This document shows, piece by piece, positions 32,231-40,906 of a DNA stretch of 64,000 nt (the first letter of the stretch is position 1; every line of letters starts with the position of its first letter). The translations under genes and the position numbers were made by a program. Below the pieces are notes generated by a model. It made no database searches and was not told the DNA's origin. It saw only the letters and a list, made by a program, of their open reading frames with translations. The stretch is from Microbacterium halimionae (lineage in GTDB: Bacteria > Actinomycetota > Actinomycetes > Actinomycetales > Microbacteriaceae): contig NZ_JAAOZB010000001.1 of assembly GCF_011761265.1 (NCBI RefSeq), positions 434,001-498,000 on the forward strand, in the 5' to 3' direction.

Positions 32231-33742
32231 ATGACGATTGAGATCGGAAACATCGCGTTGCGCGAGCGCGTGTCACAGTTTCTCGCTGACGACCCGGGAA
32301 AGCTGCTGATCGGCGGCGCTTGGGTTGAGGCATCCTCCGGCGAACGCTTCTCTACTATCGACCCGGCGACGGGCGCCGTCATCGCGCACGTGGCACGCGC
32401 GAGAGAAGCGGATGCCGACAAAGCCGTATCTGCGGCGCGCACAGCGTTGATCTCCCCGGCGTGGGCGAAGATGACACCCGCCGCCCGCAGTGCGCTGCTC
32501 TGGCGCATCGCCGATGTCATGCAGGAGCACCTCGAAGATCTTGCCGAGCTTGAAACGCTCGACCAGGGCAAGAACCTGCGCACATCGCTTTTCGGCGAAG
32601 TGCCGGCCGCGATCAGCCAGTTCCGTTACTACGCGGGGTGGCCGACCAAGATCACCGGCGAGACGATTCCCACCTCACTTTCGCGCACCCCTCCCGGTAA
32701 AGAGGTGTTCGCCTATACGCGGCGTGAGCCCGTCGGCGTCGTCGCGGCGGTCGTGCCGTGGAACTCGCCTCTCATCATGACGGCGATGAAGCTCGCCCCC
32801 GCTCTCGCTGCTGGCTGCACAATCGTGCTGAAGCCCGCCGAAAACACCCCGCTCACGGCGCTCTACCTCGGCCGCCTGTTGCAAGAAGCCGGTGTTCCCG
32901 ATGGTGTCGTCAATATCCTCACCGGCTACGGCACGGAGGCCGGGCAAGCCCTCGCCGATCATCGCGGTGTCGACAAACTCGCATTCACTGGCTCAACCGC
33001 TGTCGGCAAACGACTCGTGAGTTCGGCCGCCGGTAGCTTGAAGCGCCTCACGCTCGAGCTCGGCGGAAAGTCACCGTCGATTATCATGCCCGACGCCGAC
33101 CTCCCTGCCGCGATCGAGGGAGTCTCACGCGGAATTTTCGACAACGGCGGCCAGGTGTGTGTCGCGAGCGCGCGCATTTACGCCCACCGCGACGTGTATC
33201 AAGACGTGGTCGACGGCATGGCTGCCGCGGGCGACAAGCTGCGCCTTGGGCACGGTCTCGACAGCGCAGCCGACCTTGGGCCCCTCGTGAGTCGGGCGCA
33301 GGCCGAGCGCGTATCTGACTTCATTTCGGAGGGTCGCGTTGAAGGCGCAACTGTCGTCACGGGCGGCACGCTCAGCGGACCGGCCGACACGTTCTTCTCC
33401 CCTACTGTGCTCACCGATGTGCGCGCCGATATGCGCCTCATGCGGGAAGAAATTTTCGGCCCGGTTGCCGTCGTCACACCGTTCGATGACCTCGACGAGG
33501 TTGTCGGCTGGGCCAACGACAGCGACTACGGTCTCGCAGCGAGCGTCTGGACCGAAGGCCTCAGCAACGGGCATCGCGTCGCCTCAGCTCTCGAAGCCGG
33601 AACCGTGTGGGTCAATTGCCACTCGTTCCTCGGCCCCGAGCTCCCCAAGGGTGGCCACAAAGAATCGGGCTGGGGATATGAGAACGGCGCCCAGGGCCTT
33701 GAAAACTACCTCGAGACAAAGACAGTGGTGATGGTCATATGA
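32231..33742 (+). CDS. NAD(P)-dependent aldehyde dehydrogenase
   Basis: Aldehyde dehydrogenase of 503 residues, the normal length for the family. Catalytic Glu276 lies in LELGGKSPS and the nucleophile Cys310 in NGGQVCVAS. The NAD contact ENTPLTALYL and the FTGSTAVGKRL motif are present. It oxidises an aldehyde to an acid. It is first in a tight five-gene operon (each junction overlaps by 1 or 4 bases), so its substrate should be an intermediate made by the GMC oxidoreductase or the ThDP decarboxylase further down. The precise aldehyde is unknown. Confidence 0.92.
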   Translation: MTIEIGNIALRERVSQFLADDPGKLLIGGAWVEASSGERFSTIDPATGAVIAHVARAREADADKAVSAARTALISPAWAKMTPAARSALLWRIADVMQEHLEDLAELETLDQGKNLRTSLFGEVPAAISQFRYYAGWPTKITGETIPTSLSRTPPGKEVFAYTRREPVGVVAAVVPWNSPLIMTAMKLAPALAAGCTIVLKPAENTPLTALYLGRLLQEAGVPDGVVNILTGYGTEAGQALADHRGVDKLAFTGSTAVGKRLVSSAAGSLKRLTLELGGKSPSIIMPDADLPAAIEGVSRGIFDNGGQVCVASARIYAHRDVYQDVVDGMAAAGDKLRLGHGLDSAADLGPLVSRAQAERVSDFISEGRVEGATVVTGGTLSGPADTFFSPTVLTDVRADMRLMREEIFGPVAVVTPFDDLDEVVGWANDSDYGLAASVWTEGLSNGHRVASALEAGTVWVNCHSFLGPELPKGGHKESGWGYENGAQGLENYLETKTVVMVI

Positions 33743-35121
33743 GTCGCATTATTTTCGGCGTGTTCGAGATGATGAATCCGAGCAACGGCATGCCAACGTG
33801 GACGCACCCGGAGGGCCGCGGCGACGATTGGGACCAACTCGACTACTGGGTCGGGCTCGCGAAAGAGCTCGACCAGGCCGGGTTCGACTTTCTCTTCTTC
33901 GCCGACACCTATGGCTACGCAACTCTTGATGGGCGGATGCCCGAAGAAGTTGCCGCCCACGGCATCCAGTTCCCCGCACTCGACCCCATGCTCGCGATCG
34001 CGACTCTCGCGCACGAAACCGAGAACCTCGGGTTTGTGGTGACTTCGCCGACGACCGTCGAGCGCCCGTATGCGCTCGCGCGGCGGTTTGCGACCCTTGA
34101 TCGCTTCACGGGCGGTCGCATCGGCTGGAACATCGTCACGGGCAGTTCACAGAAGACCACAGACGACCTCTTCGGCGTCACCGAAACGCTCACGCACGAC
34201 CAGCGTTACGACGCCGCCGATGACTTTCTCGACACGTGTCTGCGCTTCTGGGAGCACAGCTGGGACGACGATGCCGAAGTCCGCGACCGAAAAACCGGCA
34301 TGTATGCCGACCCCGCAAAGCTCCACCGCATCGAGGTTGATGGCACGTACCAGCGCTCGCACGGCATCTTCGCTGTTCCGCCGACACCGCAGCGCACCCC
34401 CGTGCTGTTTCAGGCGGGAACGAGCGACCGTGGCCGCGCGTATGCTGCCCGAAACGCCGAGGCTGTCTTCATTCAGGGCCAGACGATCGCGGGCGCGGCC
34501 GGCCACGTTGCCGACATTCGCGCACAGGCAGAACTGCAGGGTCGGGATGCCGCTGACGTCAAGGTCGTCACAGGAATGACCGTGACCGTTGCCCAGACCG
34601 AGGAAGAAGCTCGCGCCAAGCGCGCTGAATATGAGGCCCTGCTCGGCATCGACGACGCAGCCGTCATGTTTGCCGGCATCACCGGCATCGACCTCACCGG
34701 GTTTGACCCCGAAACGAAGCTCACCGACATCAAGACCGATCTCGGCCAGACCCTCGTTGATCGCTACGCCAAGAAAGACCCCGACGTGCGCGTGCGGGCG
34801 GTGCTCGATCAGTTCCGCACGAAGGCGATCCGTGGCTTCCAAGTGACGGGTACTCCAGAACAGGTCGCCGACGAGATCGAAGCCATCGTCGACGGCTCGG
34901 GTATCGACGGCATCATGCTCGAACCCACGTTCGGCGGACCCGCTGCGTACCGGGACTTCATCGAGCTGGTACTGCCGATCCTTGCCGCACGCGGCCGGGC
35001 CGAGTCATCCGTTGGTTCTCCCACCCTTCGCGAGCGCTTCAGCGGCGCACCGCGTCTTTCCCCCACCCACCGCGCTCACCGACTGTCGGCGAGCGCCCAA
35101 GAAACAGGAGTTCTGGCATGA
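33739..35121 (+). CDS. NtaA/DmoA-type flavin-dependent monooxygenase
   Basis: Luciferase-like (LLM) monooxygenase of 460 residues, in the NtaA/SnaA/DszA/DmoA group by eye. It has HGIQFPALDPMLAIATLAHETENLGFVVTSPTTVERPYALARRFATLDRFTGGRIGWNIVTG and the loop TPVLFQAGTSDRGRAYAARNAEAVFIQG. Such enzymes use FMNH2 made by a separate reductase, not seen here, to attack C-S or C-N bonds (nitrilotriacetate, dimethyl sulfide, sulfones) or similar. The ATGA overlap with the dehydrogenase gene and with the next gene ties it to the operon's pathway. The residues after about 420 are Ser/Arg-rich and not conserved. Confidence 0.88.
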   Translation: MSRIIFGVFEMMNPSNGMPTWTHPEGRGDDWDQLDYWVGLAKELDQAGFDFLFFADTYGYATLDGRMPEEVAAHGIQFPALDPMLAIATLAHETENLGFVVTSPTTVERPYALARRFATLDRFTGGRIGWNIVTGSSQKTTDDLFGVTETLTHDQRYDAADDFLDTCLRFWEHSWDDDAEVRDRKTGMYADPAKLHRIEVDGTYQRSHGIFAVPPTPQRTPVLFQAGTSDRGRAYAARNAEAVFIQGQTIAGAAGHVADIRAQAELQGRDAADVKVVTGMTVTVAQTEEEARAKRAEYEALLGIDDAAVMFAGITGIDLTGFDPETKLTDIKTDLGQTLVDRYAKKDPDVRVRAVLDQFRTKAIRGFQVTGTPEQVADEIEAIVDGSGIDGIMLEPTFGGPAAYRDFIELVLPILAARGRAESSVGSPTLRERFSGAPRLSPTHRAHRLSASAQETGVLA

Positions 35122-35618
35122 GAGCCGACGCTGTTGAGGCGGTGATTCGCGGGCTCAAACGTGCCGGCGTCACCGTCGCTACCTACCTGCCCGACTCGCT
35201 CTTGAAAGAGCTCTACCCCGCCCTCGATGCCGACCCCGACATTCGCACGATTCCCGTGACGAACGAGGGCGAAGGCGCCGCAATCGCCGGCGGTGTTTTC
35301 CTCTCGGGTCAGCGTGCTGTGTTGATCATGGAGAACTCCGGGTTGCGCGCCGCGACCGAGCACCTTGCCCGCATGGGCCTTGGCGCCGGTATTCCGGTGG
35401 TCATGATCATGAGCTACCGCGGTGAAATGGGCGAAAACAACTGGTGGGCGATCCCGCACGGCATCACGATGGAGCCGCTGCTTAAGACCCTGCGCACGCC
35501 CTACACGATCGTGCACGACGTCGACAAGATCGAGCAGGCCGTCTTCAACGCGTATGAAACTGCGTACGCCTCGTACTATCACGCAGCAGTTGTTCTGGGA
35601 GGGGAGCTCGTCCGATGA
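35118..35618 (+). CDS. ThDP decarboxylase-like alpha subunit (ComD-like)
   Basis: A 166-residue pyrimidine-domain subunit of a two-part thiamine-diphosphate enzyme. TYLPDSLLKELYPALDADPDIRTIPVTNEGEGAAIAGGVFLSG carries the Glu that activates the cofactor (NEGEGA). The layout resembles sulfopyruvate decarboxylase subunit ComD and phosphonopyruvate decarboxylases. It overlaps the next subunit by 4 bases. The substrate is a 2-oxo acid, perhaps carrying a sulfonate or phosphonate; this is inferred. Confidence 0.85.
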   Translation: MRADAVEAVIRGLKRAGVTVATYLPDSLLKELYPALDADPDIRTIPVTNEGEGAAIAGGVFLSGQRAVLIMENSGLRAATEHLARMGLGAGIPVVMIMSYRGEMGENNWWAIPHGITMEPLLKTLRTPYTIVHDVDKIEQAVFNAYETAYASYYHAAVVLGGELVR

Positions 35619-36229
35619 GTTACAGCCGGTTTGAAGCCATGAAGCTCCTCGGGGCACGCCTCGAGAACGAACTCGTCATCCTCTCTCTCGGCGGCGCTGT
35701 CGACGAGTGGTACAACGCCGCGCCGCACATGCGCGACGCGAGCCTCTTTCAGCAGCAGCTCGGCTGCGTCACCCCCGAGGCATTTGGTCTTTCGGTTGGT
35801 CTCCCCAACCGTCGCATCGTCTCGCTCGACACCGACGGTGGACTGCTGTTCAACCTCGGTATCTTGGCGACGCTTGCGAATGAGCAGCCGAAGAACCTGT
35901 TCGTCGTCGTGTGGGACAACGAGCAGTACCAGTCGATCGGTGGCCCGCGCACGCACACGAAGGGTGGCCGCGTGAATCTCGCCGCCATCGCGCGCGGGGC
36001 CGGAGTCGAGAAAGCATTCACGGCCGAGACGCTCGAAGAGTTCGATGCTCACTGCGAAGCTGGGCTTCAGGCATCCGAGCCGTACATCGTGGTCGCCAAG
36101 ACCGATGGCATTCTCGAGCCTGGCATCAAGCGCAAGCACTCAGACGGACGCGAAGACAAATACATCTTCGTGCGTCACGTTGAGAAGACCGAGGGCATCA
36201 CGATCATGGGTCCGAGCGAGCACAACTGA
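35615..36229 (+). CDS. ThDP decarboxylase-like beta subunit (ComE-like)
   Basis: A 204-residue diphosphate-binding subunit. The ThDP/metal motif is seen as DTDGGLLFNLGIL, in place of the usual GDG...N. It also has NLFVVVWDNEQYQSIGG. It completes the active site together with the preceding gene product. The 1-base overlap with the GMC gene (TGATG) shows tight coupling. The enzyme would decarboxylate a 2-oxo acid to an aldehyde, which the aldehyde dehydrogenase could then oxidise. Confidence 0.85.
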   Translation: MSYSRFEAMKLLGARLENELVILSLGGAVDEWYNAAPHMRDASLFQQQLGCVTPEAFGLSVGLPNRRIVSLDTDGGLLFNLGILATLANEQPKNLFVVVWDNEQYQSIGGPRTHTKGGRVNLAAIARGAGVEKAFTAETLEEFDAHCEAGLQASEPYIVVAKTDGILEPGIKRKHSDGREDKYIFVRHVEKTEGITIMGPSEHN

Positions 36230-37791
36230 TGCCGATCGTTTCAGCTCCCGCTGCCGCCTACGACTTTCTTGTTGTGGGCGGCGGCGCAGCTGGTTGTGTA
36301 CTCGCGGCGCGGCTGTCAGAAGATTCTGCCGCTCGCGTGCTGCTGATCGAAAGCGGACCCGACCACCGCGGCCTGCGCGAAGTCTTAGACGCAGCACGCT
36401 GGGACGCCATGATCGGCGGGCCCTACGACTACGGCTACCACGCGACCCCAACCGATCACGTGCTCGGGCGGGCTATCGCCATGCCGCGGGGCAAAGTCCT
36501 TGGCGGCTCTTCGAGCACCAACGCGATGCTCTGGTATCGCGGTGCGCGCGCCGATTACGACGGCTGGGCAGATGCCGGGGCCACCGGCTGGAGCTATGAC
36601 GATCTGCTGCCCTACTTTCGCCGCTCCGAGGCACGTGCCGGCGGCGACCCTGCGTTTCGCGGCCTCGCTGGGCCCATGCGTGTCGGGCCACTGACCCGGG
36701 TGCACCCCATCGCTCATGCGCTGATCGACGCGGCCGGCGAGCGCGGCATCCCGGTGATCGAGGATGCCAACGGCACTTCCAATGAGGGGGCCGCCTACCC
36801 CGATTACAACGCGGTAGAAAACACCGACGGCTCATTCGAACGATGGAGCACGGCACGCGCGTATCTTGAGCCCGCGCTAGGGCGGGCAAATCTCGACGTG
36901 CTCGTCGATAGCGCCGTGCACACACTCGTACTTTCGGGCGACGCCGTATTGGGCGTGCGGCACATTGTCGACGGCGAGCTCATCACGACGACAGCGACCC
37001 GCACTGTGCTCGCCGCCGGAGCGCTCGATACGCCGCGGCTGTTGCAACGCTCGGGTATCGGAGATTCTGATCGGCTGCGTGCTGCCGGCATCCGGCCCGT
37101 GCACGAGCTGCCGGGCGTGGGCGAGAACTTTCAAGACCACCCCCTGATTCTTGGCGTGAACTTTCGCGCGCGCGCAGACCTCGGACCCGTGCTCGGCAAC
37201 GGTGGTGGTGCCATGGTGAATTGGCGGAGCACGTACGCCGAAGCTGGGCCCGATCTGCACACCGTCATTGCGCACGGCTCGCGCGGCGACGATGCTTTGC
37301 ATGCCACGCACGATCTTTCGGGCAATCGTGTGTTCGCTCTGGTTCCAGGGCTCTACGGTTCGCGAAGTATCGGGTGGGTGCGCTCGAGATCTGCCGACCC
37401 CGATGTGCCCGCCGACTTTCAGCCGAACTACCTGGCCGACCCGAGAGATCTCGGTGCGATGGTGGAGGCCCTGGATGCCGCGCAGGATCTGGTTGCGTCA
37501 TCCGCCTACGCCGAGCTGGCGGAGGGGCCGATCACACCCGTTTCTGGGCTCTCTCGCGACCAGCGCGTGCGGTTTGTGCGCGAAAACATCGGGTCTTTCT
37601 TTCACTGCGCAGGCACAGCTCGCATCGGCACCGACGCAGACGCGGTTGTCGACCCGGACCTGCGAGTTAGAGGTCTCTCGGGCCTGTGGATCGCGGATGC
37701 TTCGGTCATGCCGACCATCCCGACGGCCAATACGCAGGCTCCGACCGTGGCAATCGCAGAGCGCGGTGCGGAGTTGGTCGCGGCGGGCTGA
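36229..37791 (+). CDS. GMC-family flavin oxidoreductase
   Basis: FAD-dependent alcohol oxidase/dehydrogenase of 520 residues. The ADP-binding motif VVGGGAAGCVLAARLSE lies at 15-31, the GMC signature MPRGKVLGGSSSTNAMLWYRG near 85-105, and the C-terminal catalytic segment FFHCAGTARIGTD near 460, with IPTANTQAPTVAIAERGAE at the end. Related enzymes (choline dehydrogenase and relatives) oxidise primary alcohols to aldehydes. It is last in the operon and would either feed an aldehyde to the dehydrogenase or make the 2-oxo acid precursor. Confidence 0.9.
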   Translation: MPIVSAPAAAYDFLVVGGGAAGCVLAARLSEDSAARVLLIESGPDHRGLREVLDAARWDAMIGGPYDYGYHATPTDHVLGRAIAMPRGKVLGGSSSTNAMLWYRGARADYDGWADAGATGWSYDDLLPYFRRSEARAGGDPAFRGLAGPMRVGPLTRVHPIAHALIDAAGERGIPVIEDANGTSNEGAAYPDYNAVENTDGSFERWSTARAYLEPALGRANLDVLVDSAVHTLVLSGDAVLGVRHIVDGELITTTATRTVLAAGALDTPRLLQRSGIGDSDRLRAAGIRPVHELPGVGENFQDHPLILGVNFRARADLGPVLGNGGGAMVNWRSTYAEAGPDLHTVIAHGSRGDDALHATHDLSGNRVFALVPGLYGSRSIGWVRSRSADPDVPADFQPNYLADPRDLGAMVEALDAAQDLVASSAYAELAEGPITPVSGLSRDQRVRFVRENIGSFFHCAGTARIGTDADAVVDPDLRVRGLSGLWIADASVMPTIPTANTQAPTVAIAERGAELVAAG

Positions 37792-37823
37792 CGGTATACG
37801 TGCAGCCTCGTTAGATGTACGAG

Positions 37824-38009
37824 CTAGCGCAGCAGCCCGCTGCGACCGCGGTCGATCTGATCGCGGATCTCTTCGTGCGCGGCGCGAAGTTCCGGATTCG
37901 TCGTACGGGATTCAACAGGATGCCGACGCAGCACCATCATGCCCACGATGAGAGCGATCACGGCCACCGTGCCGCCGGTGCCCACCATCGCGGCAACTAG
38001 TCCAGTCAT
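37824..38009 (-). CDS. Small single-helix membrane protein
   Basis: A 61-residue protein: one helix (LVAAMVGTGGTVAVIALIVGMMVL) then a short charged tail (RRHPVESRTTNPELRAAHEEIRDQIDRGRSG). GGGGGAG lies six bases before the ATG, which supports real translation. No family recognised. It is convergent with the GMC operon. Confidence 0.6.
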   Translation of the reverse strand: MTGLVAAMVGTGGTVAVIALIVGMMVLRRHPVESRTTNPELRAAHEEIRDQIDRGRSGLLR

Positions 38010-38076
38010 TCGTAACTCCCCCGAGTTCGATTGTGAGTTTTCAACACTACTCGTCTGTTGCGAACAAGCAAGGGCA

Positions 38077-38547
38077 TCAGTGCAGCGCGCGGGCGTAGCG
38101 TCGCTGCGCGATCAACTGCGCCATCCGAAGTGCCGGGTACAGCATTCGCCACATTCCGCGAGGCGCGGGGCGCGTCATTGACCGAATCGTGAGCCACACG
38201 CTCGACCCGGCGCGGTACACAACGAATGCTTCCTCGCCATCAACCGGATGCCCCGGCTTCGTGCGATACGAGTAGCCCACGCGGTCGAGGTCAGAGACGA
38301 CATCCATCACCTGCACGGGTTCGCGAACTCGCATCCCGAGCACATGGGTCGTTACTGTGACGTTCTGCCCCGGGGCCACTGGGCTTTCGGAGTCGACACT
38401 GAACCCACTGCGGGTCTTCACCGCCCAGCGCATGATGTCTCGAGACGCTCGCTGCCACAGATCGTCGCCTGATCCCAGATATACCGAGATCTCGGTACGG
38501 CGATGAGCGTCGCCATCGGGCCACGTCTGGAGGCGTGGGAACGTCAT
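38077..38547 (-). CDS. DUF1990 family protein
   Basis: A 156-residue soluble protein with the DUF1990 pattern: DDLWQRASRDIMRWAVKTRSGFSVDSE, then VTVTTHVLGMRVREPVQVMDVVSDLDRVGYSYRTKPGHPVDGEEAFVV and a C-terminal WRMLYPALRMAQLIAQRRYARAL. The biochemical role is unknown. It is divergent from a small membrane protein gene, with starts 48 bases apart. Confidence 0.75.
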   Translation of the reverse strand: MTFPRLQTWPDGDAHRRTEISVYLGSGDDLWQRASRDIMRWAVKTRSGFSVDSESPVAPGQNVTVTTHVLGMRVREPVQVMDVVSDLDRVGYSYRTKPGHPVDGEEAFVVYRAGSSVWLTIRSMTRPAPRGMWRMLYPALRMAQLIAQRRYARALH

Positions 38548-38595
38548 GCGCGCCTAGCGTCTTGTTCCGCCATCTCAGCACCGTACCTTGGTCTC

Positions 38596-38865
38596 GTGAG
38601 TATCAGGCGCCCAGCGATCGTCGTCACCTTCGCCGTTTCGGCATTGCTTGTGCTCGGCGGCGGCGTGGTGTTCGCCTACGATCTCTTGACGCCCGCAACG
38701 TTCGGGTGGACGAACGTGGACGCCAGTTCGAGCTTCGCGTTCGTTGCCGGAGCGGCGATCATCACATCACGTTTGGTGATCATCAGCGCCGCACTGCTCA
38801 CAGCCGGGCTCGCTGGCTTCGCCGCGCTGGGCTGCTACGCCCTCGGGCGCCGCAACAGGTCGTAG
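38596..38865 (+). CDS. Small two-helix membrane protein A (paralogue pair)
   Basis: An 89-residue protein with helix 1 AIVVTFAVSALLVLGGGVVFAYDLL, a short loop TPATFGWTNVD, and helix 2 LVIISAALLTAGLAGFAALGCYALG ending in RRNRS. It shares the (N/T)PA(T/S)FGW loop and the C-terminal LGRR with the protein at 39077-39370. GTG start with TACCTT (38584-38589) six bases before it and no ribosome-binding site. The function is unknown. Confidence 0.6.
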   Translation: MSIRRPAIVVTFAVSALLVLGGGVVFAYDLLTPATFGWTNVDASSSFAFVAGAAIITSRLVIISAALLTAGLAGFAALGCYALGRRNRS

Positions 38866-38886
38866 CGCGTTGCCCCTTTTGCCCAT

Positions 38887-39036
38887 CTAGGCGCTCTGCG
38901 GGAGGCAGGCGACGTATTGGTGTGTGGGTTTCGATGCGGCTGCGGGGTCAACCTCAACCGGATCACCGAAGGGGTCGGGTGGCAGATGGTGAGCAGCAGA
39001 CATGGGTAATGCTTCCAGCAGTCGAGCAATGATCAT
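38887..39036 (-). CDS. Unannotated 49-residue ORF with strong ribosome-binding site
   Basis: A short frame, MIIARLLEALPMSAAHHL..., with a near-perfect AAAGGAGG (39041-39048) four bases before the ATG at 39036, ending at TAG 38887. The product is Pro-, Ala- and Asp-rich with one cysteine and no membrane helix. It fills the 211-base gap between two paralogous membrane-protein genes. It could be a peptide or a leader. The ribosome-binding site is the main evidence. Confidence 0.5.
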   Translation of the reverse strand: MIIARLLEALPMSAAHHLPPDPFGDPVEVDPAAASKPTHQYVACLPQSA

Positions 39037-39076
39037 GATGCCTCCTTTGAGTCAGCAACGTACCAGCGATGCTCAC

Positions 39077-39370
39077 TCAGCGCGCGGCTGCGCGGCGACC
39101 ACGACGGCCAAGCACAAAGCCCAGCAGCGCGGCCAGGCCCACGACTCCAACTGCACACACCACGCCTCCCCACACAGCGCTACTCGATAGAACCACTGTG
39201 TCGGGGCCGAAGAAGACTTGATTCGCCAGTGGCTGGTATGCGAACCAGCCGAATGACGCCGGGTTCTGCGCCTGAAGAAACTGCTGCTGGAGAAAAACGA
39301 GAGCTCCCGCGACAACCAGAATCGCCGATACGGCCGCGACCGCTATGAGCAGTTTTCGTTCCCTCGTCAC
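39077..39370 (-). CDS. Small two-helix membrane protein B (paralogue pair)
   Basis: About 97 residues from GTG 39370: helix 1 LLIAVAAVSAILVVAGALVFL, loop NPASFGWFAYQPL, helix 2 VVCAVGVVGLAALLGFVLGRRGRR. It resembles the 38596-38865 product in loop and tail. TACATT (39377-39382 on the minus strand) lies six bases before the start, so it is probably leaderless. The longer frame to 39625 enters the upstream divergent HNH gene and is not supported. Confidence 0.6.
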   Translation of the reverse strand: MTRERKLLIAVAAVSAILVVAGALVFLQQQFLQAQNPASFGWFAYQPLANQVFFGPDTVVLSSSAVWGGVVCAVGVVGLAALLGFVLGRRGRRAAAR

Positions 39371-39475
39371 GCAGTCAATGTAGCGCAGTTCTCCCCAAGT
39401 AGGCGCCGCGTTTCGAGTTTCCACAATCGCATCTGTGTTCGAGTGAATGTCAGTGGCTGCTGCTTGAATATTAGT

Positions 39476-40906
39476 ATGCAAAGACCAACGGAATCCCTCG
39501 CTGCCACACTCGCAGCGCTGGCTAGCGCCTGGGATTCGGGCGACGTGAAAAGCATGACGGATGCTGGCCTGCTCACCGTAAACGAGAACCTCGCCGTCAT
39601 GCGTCGCCAACTCGATGGTCTTCACATGCGGGTGGCTGCTGAGATATCTTCGCGTTCACGCCCCGAGCTCGGCAAAGAAGGACTCGCCAGGAAGACCGGG
39701 CACCGCTCGCCCGCCAAGCTCATCGCTGCTGCAACCGGTGGTCACACGGGAGACGCGCATCGACTCATTCATGTGGGTGAAGCCAGTCGTGAGCGCACAC
39801 TTCTTTCTGGTCAGTCGGCGCCCGCGCAGCATCCCCACGTTGCAGCGTCAGTCTCGCGAGGTTTGATCAGCGTGTGCGCCGCGGCAGCAATCGTTGCCAT
39901 GCTGAACCGCATTGCCATGCGCGTGTCAGCGTCATTGCGCGACGAAGCGGAGCGTGTGATTACTGCACAGGCGACCCGACTCACACTCGACGAGTTGAAC
40001 GCCGTATTGCGCCGCGCAGAAGCGCACCTTGATCCTGACGGGCTTGAGCCTGCGGTGACCGAACTTCATGGCGAGCGCTCGGTGAAGATCAGACACGATG
40101 CCGCGGGAATGATCTTGATCGATGCGCGGCTCGATCCCGAGTCGGGCGCACCCGTTGTGGCAGCAATCGAGGGAATCGTAACGCAGCGATTGCGCACGAG
40201 CCGCGGGCACAACCAACGCGGAGTGGCCGCGGAAGGTGCCCCCGCTGACGGCGCCTCGGAAAGTCAGGCCGAAAGCGGCGCGATTGCCGAAGAAACACGC
40301 TCGCTCGCCCAGCTGCGCGCCGATGCGCTCTCAGCGCTGTGCTCGCACGGACTCGGCTGCGATCGCAGCGAATTGCCACTTGCAACAACGACGGTTGTGG
40401 TGCGCATACCCGTTGAAGCGCTTGAAACCGGCAGCGGAGTTGCCACGATCGACGGCATCGAACAACCGATCGACGCCGCAACGGCCCGGCGGATGGCAGC
40501 GAACGGCGAGATCATTCCGTGCGTTCTCGGCACCGACAGCGAAGTGCTTGATTGGGGCCGCGCGAAGCGCAACTTCACCCGGGCGCAGCGCCTCGCACTC
40601 GTCGAACGCGACGGCGGCTGTGCCTTTTGCCACCTCCCGCCCCAGTTCACCGAGGCCCATCACCTCAAATGGTGGTCACGAGATGGCGGCACGACCAATC
40701 TCGACAACGGCATCCTGCTGTGCACTGCATGCCACCACCGCATGCACGACGAAGGGTGGGAGATACGAATCGAGCGGCCGCCCAAGGTCCACCCGACCGC
40801 CGGAACCGTGTGGTTCGTTCCACCGCCGCATATCGACCCGGGGAGAACTCCGCGCATCGGCGGCAGGCGCAGGTTTGACCCTCAGCTGTGGAAGCTCAGC
40901 GCCTGA
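39476..40906 (+). CDS. DUF222/HNH endonuclease family protein
   Basis: About 476 residues. N-terminal helical DUF222 part, then an HNH nuclease motif near the C terminus: GCAFCHLPPQFTEAHHLKWWSRDGGTTNLDNGILLCTACHHRMHDEGW. The Cys pairs and His residues look complete. It is a distant relative of the gene at 28.4 kb. I prefer ATG 39476 (MQRPTESLAATLAALASAW) over the frame start at 39443. The role is unsettled; multi-copy dispersed genes of this kind are common in Actinobacteria. Its 3' end overlaps the convergent exporter gene by 25 bases. Confidence 0.85.
   Translation: MQRPTESLAATLAALASAWDSGDVKSMTDAGLLTVNENLAVMRRQLDGLHMRVAAEISSRSRPELGKEGLARKTGHRSPAKLIAAATGGHTGDAHRLIHVGEASRERTLLSGQSAPAQHPHVAASVSRGLISVCAAAAIVAMLNRIAMRVSASLRDEAERVITAQATRLTLDELNAVLRRAEAHLDPDGLEPAVTELHGERSVKIRHDAAGMILIDARLDPESGAPVVAAIEGIVTQRLRTSRGHNQRGVAAEGAPADGASESQAESGAIAEETRSLAQLRADALSALCSHGLGCDRSELPLATTTVVVRIPVEALETGSGVATIDGIEQPIDAATARRMAANGEIIPCVLGTDSEVLDWGRAKRNFTRAQRLALVERDGGCAFCHLPPQFTEAHHLKWWSRDGGTTNLDNGILLCTACHHRMHDEGWEIRIERPPKVHPTAGTVWFVPPPHIDPGRTPRIGGRRRFDPQLWKLSA

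Noticed and set aside
38835-39029. 64-residue minus-strand frame overlapping the small ORF
   Set aside because: Different frame from the 49-residue ORF and lacks a ribosome-binding site; Cys/His/Pro-rich shadow composition.
28404-40906. Transposon or insertion sequence
   Set aside because: No transposase, integrase or terminal repeats found; HNH/DUF222 genes alone do not make an insertion element.
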